Assembly (NCBI RefSeq): GCF_019132845.1
Contig: NZ_JAHSPR010000006.1
Span: 62,001 to 126,000, forward strand
DNA length: 64,000 bases
Source of the DNA: Advenella alkanexedens
GTDB lineage: Bacteria > Pseudomonadota > Gammaproteobacteria > Burkholderiales > Burkholderiaceae_B
Reading direction: 5' to 3'
Under the pieces are notes generated by a model. It searched no databases, was not told the DNA's origin, and saw only the letters and a list, made by a program, of their open reading frames with translations. Every line of letters starts with the position of its first letter. Position 1 is the first letter of the stretch. Made by a program: the position numbers and the translations under genes. This document shows, piece after piece, positions 58,978-64,000 of this stretch.

Positions 58978-59691
58978 ATGCTTGAATTTTTACAAACACT
59001 CAGCTGGGCAGCCGTCTTTCAGATTATTCTGATTGATATTCTGCTTGGTGGCGACAATGCCGTGGTTATCGCCCTGGCCTGTCGCAACCTTCCTAAAAAA
59101 CAGCGCATGCAAGGTATTTTATGGGGTACCGCTGGCGCAATCGGCCTGCGGGTTGTCCTGATTGCCTTCGCCCTGACCTTGCTCAGCATTCCTTTCCTGA
59201 AAATTGTCGGTGCCCTGTTACTGGTATGGGTTGGCGTTAAGTTGCTGATTCCCGAAGACGATGCCCATGGCAATATCGAAGGCAGCACGTCGATTATGTC
59301 TGCCGTCAAAACCATTATCGTGGCTGACTTCGTGATGAGTCTGGATAACGTTATCGCCATTGCCGGTGCCGCCCAAACCGCCAACCCCGACCATCAGATT
59401 GGCCTGGTCATCTTCGGTCTGGTCGTCAGTGTACCTATCATTATCTGGGGCAGCACGATCGTCTTGAAACTGATCGACAAATTCCCATGGGTCGTTACCT
59501 TTGGCGCTGCGTTACTGGGCTGGATTGCCGGTGGCATGCTGTTGACCGATATTTTCATCGTGGAAAGAATTGGCGAGCCTTCAGGCATGCTGAAACTGAC
59601 TGCTGAAGTGATTGGTGCAGTCACTATCGTTGCGCTGGGCAAATTTTTTGCCAGCCGCAAACTCAAATCAAGTGCCAACGCCGAAGCTTAA
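58978..59691 (+). CDS. TerC family membrane protein (putative Mn2+ exporter)
   Basis: 237 aa. Seven to eight hydrophobic helices. The two acidic signatures are ILIDILLGGDNAVVIALACR (about 16-35) and VADFVMSLDNVIAIAGAAQ (about 116-134), each with an Asp/Asn pair expected to bind metal; an acidic loop PEDDAHGNIEG lies between. TerC/YjbE-YkoY proteins are implicated in Mn2+ export, including co-export metallation of secreted enzymes. The upstream yybP-ykoY riboswitch supports this. Confidence 0.93.
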   Translation: MLEFLQTLSWAAVFQIILIDILLGGDNAVVIALACRNLPKKQRMQGILWGTAGAIGLRVVLIAFALTLLSIPFLKIVGALLLVWVGVKLLIPEDDAHGNIEGSTSIMSAVKTIIVADFVMSLDNVIAIAGAAQTANPDHQIGLVIFGLVVSVPIIIWGSTIVLKLIDKFPWVVTFGAALLGWIAGGMLLTDIFIVERIGEPSGMLKLTAEVIGAVTIVALGKFFASRKLKSSANAEA

Positions 59692-59759
59692 GTTAACAGG
59701 CCGGTCTGGCGGCAGTCAGCCAGCCCCCGGCCTTTAGGCAAACAGTCAAACATAAAAAC

Positions 59760-59794
59760 CGGGCAAGTGAAAATTTCATTTGCCCGTTTTTTTT
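59760..59794 (+). terminator. Terminator after the TerC gene
   Basis: CGGGCAA and TTGCCCG form the stem core, extended by weaker GTGAAA/TTTCAT pairs, then TTTTTTTT. The rest of 59692-60007 holds AT-rich DNA leading to panD; I see no clear promoter. Confidence 0.85.
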
Positions 59795-60007
59795 AAGCTG
59801 ACGCAATTTAACTGAAAATTTTCTGCCATTATGCCTGACAGACCCAAAAAATTGCTCAGCAAATCATATAATTAGCCCTGTCCAATTTATATTTGCACTC
59901 CCCCTCCCCTCATTATCATTAAGATTTTCCCTCCACAGGGGGCACCATGCATCTATATTTTTCAACAAATACCGCAGTATTGTGTTTTGTATAAAGGTAA
60001 CAAACAA

Positions 60008-60391
60008 ATGTTTCGAATGATGATGAATAGCAAAATTCACCGCGCTCAAGTGACCGAGGCGAATTTGGACTATGTCGGCTCTGTAACCATCGACCAGGAC
60101 ATCCTGGACGCCGTTGGCATGCTGGCCAATGAAAAGGTGCATATTGTCAATAACAATAACGGTGCCCGTCTTGAAACCTATATTATCCCCGGCAAGCGGG
60201 GCAGTGGCGTGATTTGCCTTAATGGTGCGGCAGCCCGCCTGGTTCAGAAAGGCGATATTGTCATTATCATGTCTTATGTTTATGTTGATGCCAAGGAAGC
60301 CGAAACCCATCAACCCAAAGTGGCCATCATGGGTAAAAACAACCGCATCAAGGAAATTATCGGGGCTGAACCCGAAGCCACCATTATGTAG
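60008..60391 (+). CDS. panD: Aspartate 1-decarboxylase (proenzyme)
   Basis: 127 aa from ATG 60008; an in-frame TTG at 59987 is dismissed. It makes beta-alanine for pantothenate and CoA. The self-cleavage site is [10 protein letters not shown]: Gly24-Ser25, where Ser25 becomes the pyruvoyl group. Catalytic Tyr in [13 protein letters not shown] and [12 protein letters not shown] are conserved. AAAGGTAACAAACAA stands ahead of the ATG. No panB or panC is nearby. Confidence 0.97.
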   Translation: MFRMMMNSKIHRAQVTEANLDYVGSVTIDQDILDAVGMLANEKVHIVNNNNGARLETYIIPGKRGSGVICLNGAAARLVQKGDIVIIMSYVYVDAKEAETHQPKVAIMGKNNRIKEIIGAEPEATIM

Positions 60392-60442
60392 TTTTGTTTT
60401 TCATGGCCTGGGAACACACTGCATTGCATTGCCTGGCCAGTT

Positions 60443-60985
60443 GCACTTGACATCCTCGCCCACCTGAAGGAGGGCGATTCCTACGGCGCTAAACAAGGGC
60501 GACCCCCTGTCTAGTCGCTTCGGCGGATTCCTGCTTCGCTGGACGGTCTGACTGCACCCTTCCTCCACAGGCCAACACGGCATGCCCTGCCGCTAAGATA
60601 TTGATCGCGCCGACCAAATCGGCGTTTTCCTCAAATCCACACTCGATGCAGGCAAAGCGGGCTTGCGTCTGGCGATTGTCTGCCGGCGGAACTCGAACCA
60701 GCCCTGATCGAGAATCGACTGGTTGAGGCCCGACTTGGCCTTGACGTTGCGCCCCGGCGCTTCCGCACTTCCCGCGACGGATATTGCCGATCTTCTGGTG
60801 GCACTTCGTGACTTTGGTTTTTGCCTTCTTCCAGTTGTTGCTGAATTTCGTTTTACGCGACATGGCTCGTTGATAACGAGCCAGCCGCCCTTGCTGGACA
60901 CGGTAATGTTCTTCGGCCTGCCCTGTTCGGCGGCTTCGCCTAAAGGTTGCAGCGCAACCAAATCACTTGGACGAGGTTTGTCGCG
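60443..60985 (-). pseudogene. IS200/IS605 tnpB pseudogene with right end
   Basis: Fragments of a TnpB (OrfB) protein are recognisable in two frames on the minus strand, in order: GRPKNITVSSKGGW; ARYQRAMSRKTKFSNNWKKA and KIGNIRR; AGSAEAPGRNVKAKSGLNQS and ILDQGWFEFRRQ; NRQTQARFACIECGFEENAD. At the three joins the frame shifts and stretches are missing that should contain the first RuvC Asp, the RuvC Glu (IEDL region) and the first half of the zinc ribbon. The element's right end is still present: CGCCCACCT/AGGAGGGCG hairpin (60457-60476) next to GGATGTCA ending near 60448. No tnpA is left. Not a functional nuclease. Confidence 0.85.
60448..60480 (-). mobile_element. Right-end hairpin of the IS200/IS605 relic
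   Basis: On the minus strand the sequence GAATCGCCCTCCTTCAGG continues into TGGGCGAGGATGTCA, with one mismatch in a 9-bp stem. In intact elements the region just inside this end also encodes the 3' part of the TnpB guide (omega) RNA. Confidence 0.75.
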
Positions 60986-61153
60986 CATTCCGATCAAATA
61001 TCAAAACCCTTTTTATTTTCCCATGCACGCCTGATGAACTACCCACAACCTCTTTAGCCGGACATCATGTCCGTTTTTTATCCTGCAAGACGGCTGTACA
61101 GATTATCCAAACTTAAATTAAAAAGGCTATTTATTTTATAATATTTAAGTTTT

Positions 61154-62113
61154 TCAGGGAACAAAAGCGAAACGGGTCAAGTGAAAGAAAACCGGTGCGG
61201 CAAACACAACGGAATCCAGCCTGTCAAGCACCCCCCCATGCCCTGAAATCAGATAACCCCAGTCTTTGGTACCTATACTTCTTTTAATGGCAGACAGGGA
61301 AAGGCCGCCCAGAAAACCGCAGGCCACAATAATGAATGACAGGAACGCGGCCTGCAAGAGGGTGAACGGTGTTATCCACCACAACGCGGTACCGGCCGCA
61401 ATGGCCAAAAACCCGCCTCCCATAAGACCTTCAACGGTTTTTGAAGGGCTGACATTGGGTGCAACTCTGGTTTTACCAAACAGTTTGCCAACAATGTATT
61501 GGAAAATATCACTTAATTGAACCACCAGCAAAAGGTACATTAACAATAGCAGATTTTGCCCCTCATAACCGGGAATCGGCAAAAGCATTAAGGCCGGTGC
61601 ATAGCTTAAGCAATAAACCGTCAGCATCAGCCCCCACTGGATTTTGGCAACACGGGAAATAAAGGCATCGGTGTCACCGGACAAGGCCGTAACGGCCGGC
61701 AACAGCAAAAAACCATAAACGGGTAAACACATCACAAAAAGCCCGTACCAGTCTGCACCAATCAGCCAGTATTGCAGGGGAATGGCAATATAAAAACAGA
61801 TACACAACGCCCAGTGATCACCTTTGCGGGTGGGCGTCAGGGTAATGAACTCACGCAGCGCGAAAAATGACAGCAAGGCATACAGCACCAGGGTGGCCAC
61901 TTTTCCAATAACAAAGCAGCCAACCAGGACAGCAACCATGATCCACCATGCCCTGATCCGGTCATTCAAATTGCGTATGACTTCAGTATTGTTTTTCCGG
62001 GCCAGGTATTGCCCGATACTACTGGCCACGACGAGTAACAAAATAAGCCCAGCCAAAATCCACCAGAATTTAATGGGGGCCTGGGTAATTACGGTTGAAA
62101 TGAAACTGTCCAA
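61154..62113 (-). CDS. Phosphatidate cytidylyltransferase-like protein (CdsA family)
   Basis: 319 aa from TTG 62113, which has AGGAG 9 bases upstream. Seven or eight membrane helices. It would make CDP-diacylglycerol from phosphatidate and CTP. The family signature is visible near the C-terminus: SAIKRSIGTKDWGYLISGHGG and VLDRLDSVVFAAPVFFH, plus VSPSKTVEGLMGG. It ends the cassette of CDP-alcohol phosphatidyltransferase, acyltransferase and this gene, and so is probably a second, specialised CdsA beside the housekeeping copy elsewhere. Start codon and context are sure; lipid product is not. Confidence 0.9.
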   Translation of the reverse strand: MDSFISTVITQAPIKFWWILAGLILLLVVASSIGQYLARKNNTEVIRNLNDRIRAWWIMVAVLVGCFVIGKVATLVLYALLSFFALREFITLTPTRKGDHWALCICFYIAIPLQYWLIGADWYGLFVMCLPVYGFLLLPAVTALSGDTDAFISRVAKIQWGLMLTVYCLSYAPALMLLPIPGYEGQNLLLLMYLLLVVQLSDIFQYIVGKLFGKTRVAPNVSPSKTVEGLMGGGFLAIAAGTALWWITPFTLLQAAFLSFIIVACGFLGGLSLSAIKRSIGTKDWGYLISGHGGVLDRLDSVVFAAPVFFHLTRFAFVP

Positions 62114-62136
62114 TTTACTTGCTCCTGATGCCGGGT

Positions 62137-62748
62137 TCAGTCCATTGTTATTTCAGTGGGCGCCAAGGCAATGACCGCCTCCCTGGCTCTTTGCAGGAAG
62201 GCCGCTTTACCTTCGTTTTCTATGGCTTCAAGTGCCGCGCCATATGTAACCGTACATGCCAGGGGAACCGGAATCAGACTTCCCTTTGGCAGACAGCGCC
62301 GAGTATTATCCAGATAAACAGGAATCAGCTCCACCGTCTTGAACTTTTGGGACAAATAATAAAGCCCGGACTTGAACGGGGCCGGCAAAGGCAAAAAATG
62401 ACGAGTACCTTCCGGAAAGATAATCAGGGAATCGCCGTTTTCCAGTGCCTCGTATAAAGGTGCCAAAGGGTCGCCCGACTGTTTATCACGGGAAATAAAC
62501 ACGACATTTAAGCCCTGCGTGGCAATATGCCGTCGAGCACCAGCTTTGTCCCAATAGTCACGGGCGGCTACCGGACGCGTGGTTTTACGTAATTCAGCCG
62601 GTAAGGAAGACCAGATGGCCAGGGTGTCCAGGTGACTGGTGTGGTTGGCAAAATATATACGCTGCCGGTTTTGCGGCTGGCTTGCCTGCCAGCGTGGCAA
62701 AGCGCCAATCAGAAAACGGGTGGTGAATGAAAGCAAAGAAGATATCAT
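62137..62748 (-). CDS. 1-acyl-sn-glycerol-3-phosphate acyltransferase-like (PlsC family)
   Basis: 203 aa. NHTSHLDTLAIW carries the H-x4-D catalytic motif (about residue 36) and EGTRHFLPLPAPFKSG the glycerol-3-phosphate-binding EGTR motif; VAARDYWDKAG and VPVYLDN fit the group. There is no strong N-terminal membrane helix beyond the first 15 residues. It overlaps the upstream CDP-alcohol gene (ATGA) and lies 23 bp before the CdsA-like gene. Acyl acceptor unknown. Confidence 0.9.
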   Translation of the reverse strand: MISSLLSFTTRFLIGALPRWQASQPQNRQRIYFANHTSHLDTLAIWSSLPAELRKTTRPVAARDYWDKAGARRHIATQGLNVVFISRDKQSGDPLAPLYEALENGDSLIIFPEGTRHFLPLPAPFKSGLYYLSQKFKTVELIPVYLDNTRRCLPKGSLIPVPLACTVTYGAALEAIENEGKAAFLQRAREAVIALAPTEITMD

Positions 62749-63407
62749 GCCTGGCTCCTGCGATTTTCCAGTTCAGCGGCGATATCTTTGGTGCGGGTAT
62801 AGCAGGTAATGAACGAGCCCACGGCAATAACACCGCTGGCCAGTATCAGGCAGTATTGTGTAGACCAAAAGTGATATTCAATGGCCCCCAACAGACAGGC
62901 TGCAGTCAAGACAGCCATTCTGTGCTGTTTGGCCATGGGACCGCGAAAACTTTGCGGTAAACCCAGGCTGCCACCAAAAACACGGATATAAGCCGTTAAG
63001 GCTGACAGCAAGGCGCCCAACCAGCCTAACCATGAAATATGGATGGCATAGCCCAGAGACACAATCAGTAAGGTATCAGCGACCCGGTCGGGGAATTCAT
63101 TGAATATTTCCCCGGTTGCTGTTTTTTTACCCCCTTCAAGCGCCACCATTCCGTCCAACAAATTGCACATTAACCGTAGCTGTATGCCCACTGCGCATAA
63201 GACCAATCCGTATATACCCGGCCAAAAAAGTAAAGCCAGGGCACCGATGGCGGCAAATAAAATGCTGAGGCAGGAAATCTGGTTAGGTGTGGGAAACGAC
63301 TTCCTGGCCAGAAAAGAGACAAGGCCAATGACCAGACGGTTGTGACGACTGGCAATAGGCCGGCGGTTTTCTGCCGCATCGGCTTGTAATGATGAATGTT
63401 TATCCAT
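62745..63407 (-). CDS. CDP-alcohol phosphatidyltransferase family protein
   Basis: 220 aa with about six membrane helices. The family motif reads LDGMVALEGGKKTATGEIFN then EFPDRVAD: compared with DGx2ARx8Gx3Dx3D, Arg is replaced by Leu and the third Asp by Asn, while the first and last Asp remain. It should displace CMP from CDP-diacylglycerol with an alcohol, but the variant motif suggests a separate subgroup. First gene of the three-gene lipid cassette; its stop overlaps the acyltransferase ATG. Confidence 0.88.
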   Translation of the reverse strand: MDKHSSLQADAAENRRPIASRHNRLVIGLVSFLARKSFPTPNQISCLSILFAAIGALALLFWPGIYGLVLCAVGIQLRLMCNLLDGMVALEGGKKTATGEIFNEFPDRVADTLLIVSLGYAIHISWLGWLGALLSALTAYIRVFGGSLGLPQSFRGPMAKQHRMAVLTAACLLGAIEYHFWSTQYCLILASGVIAVGSFITCYTRTKDIAAELENRRSQA

Positions 63408-64000
63408 GACTTAACCCATAATAGTTTTAAAAATTATCATCCCAAGCAATCGTTAAAGCAACTGCCAAATAGAGCAATAGCATGATATCTTTGCACAAAC
63501 CCGAAAAAATTCTCACATTATCAACGCCCCATCCCTGTTTAATCTCCCGCCGGGAAAAAACAATCCGTGCGTGATAACCCTCTGGGGAAACATCTACGCC
63601 CGGAACGGAACTTGACGATGATTCACCCCTCCCTCATGAGAGAAAACCGTTTAAAACACACCCTGGCAGTGTTTTTAAAAAAGTCATAAAATCATTAAAA
63701 ATCAATAACCTAAGCCATTATTCAAAATAACTTGCTTGATTTTCAAAAATGAGATATACTTGGCTAAATCGCCAAATAATAAGTCAATAAAACCAAGCAC
63801 TTATGGCGATTTGTTATATAACTATATTAAAAACCGGCAATCTCTCCATTCGAGCTTGCAAAAAAAACCGGCAATCATAAAACTGCAATAAAAACAGGTT
63901 ACTCTATAAGCGCTGCCCTGTTTTGCAGTAAAAAATCGAGAGCAAATCCGAGACGTTTGCTCACACCAAAGCATTATCAACAATTATTTTTATAAAGAGA
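63408..64000. other. AT-rich non-coding region with repeats
   Basis: No convincing gene in 593 bp. It must hold the promoter of the lipid cassette (minus strand). AAATCGCCA..ATAAGT (63766-63784) and ACTTATGGCGATTT (63799-63812) form an imperfect inverted repeat with a bulge. A 14-bp direct repeat AAAAACCGGCAATC occurs at 63829-63842 and 63863-63876, 34 bp apart. A weak AAAACAC/GTGTTTT hairpin lies at 63653-63676. The right end AAAGAGA may be a ribosome site of a gene beyond the window. Confidence 0.5.

Noticed and set aside
59895-59920. Fur-like half site (TTAATGATAATG) ahead of panD
   Set aside because: Only one arm matches; the other half deviates strongly and panD has no known iron link.
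60723-61034. 103-codon plus-strand open frame over the tnpB relic
   Set aside because: It is the complement of recognisable TnpB segments and has no independent support.

Overview
The window is a chromosomal segment of a betaproteobacterium, most likely Burkholderiales and probably Alcaligenaceae. This rests on gene content and order (tkt-gap-pgk, queA-tgt-yajC-secDF, miaB-phoH-ybeY-corC-lnt, gloB-methyltransferase-rnhA) and on protein resemblance; no species is assigned. Nearly all of it is ordinary core genome, densely packed, with short accessory or decayed patches.

Layout. 1-5515: a very large bacterial alpha-2-macroglobulin (minus strand, 3' end outside the window) with a thioester motif. 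5637-10082: pgk, gap and tkt (minus). 10300-16138: rsmE (plus), then the overlapping minus-strand chain maeB - patatin-like lipase - barstar-like protein, and an uncharacterised protein. 16308-20054: an aminotransferase, a membrane-anchored lytic transglycosylase and ubiD. 20011-21146: a yqjD/yqjE/yqjK-like membrane trio. 21311-27746: upp, then queA-tgt-yajC-secD-secF. 27968-33521: miaB-phoH-ybeY-corC-lnt. 33696-34326: five tRNA genes, including a 200-bp perfect duplication of tRNA-Glu/tRNA-Asp. 34440-34545: an IS3-family relic that appears to have clipped the 3' end of an adenosine/adenine deaminase gene. 35530-42135: Nudix hydrolase, cardiolipin synthase, DUF1275 protein, bioB, an EamA permease, an IS200/IS605 end relic and an MFS permease with a repeat-encoded tail.

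42215-49727: peroxiredoxin, UspA, a DUF442-type phosphatase, a GNAT acetyltransferase, dnaQ, fabI, mltD, gloB, a methyltransferase and rnhA. 49746-54773: two small lipoproteins, then a Fur box, a TonB-dependent receptor, a methyltransferase and a P-loop protein. 54788-56953: an AraC regulator divergent from a protoglobin that carries a signal peptide, followed by a redoxin. 57018-60391: thiM, a TehB-like methyltransferase, a strong promoter with a yybP-ykoY (Mn2+) riboswitch and terminator ahead of a TerC-family gene, and panD. 60443-60985: a tnpB pseudogene with three internal deletions. 61154-63407: a phospholipid-synthesis cassette (CDP-alcohol phosphatidyltransferase, acyltransferase, CdsA-like). 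63408-64000: AT-rich non-coding DNA with repeats.

The observations most worth a second look are the exported protoglobin with its redoxin and AraC regulator; the competing inverted repeats between pgk and the macroglobulin gene; the tnpB relic that kept its right end but lost three catalytic segments; the variant-motif phospholipid cassette; the tRNA duplication; and the ubiD start codon that lies inside its own -10 box. No CRISPR array, prophage or complete mobile element was seen.
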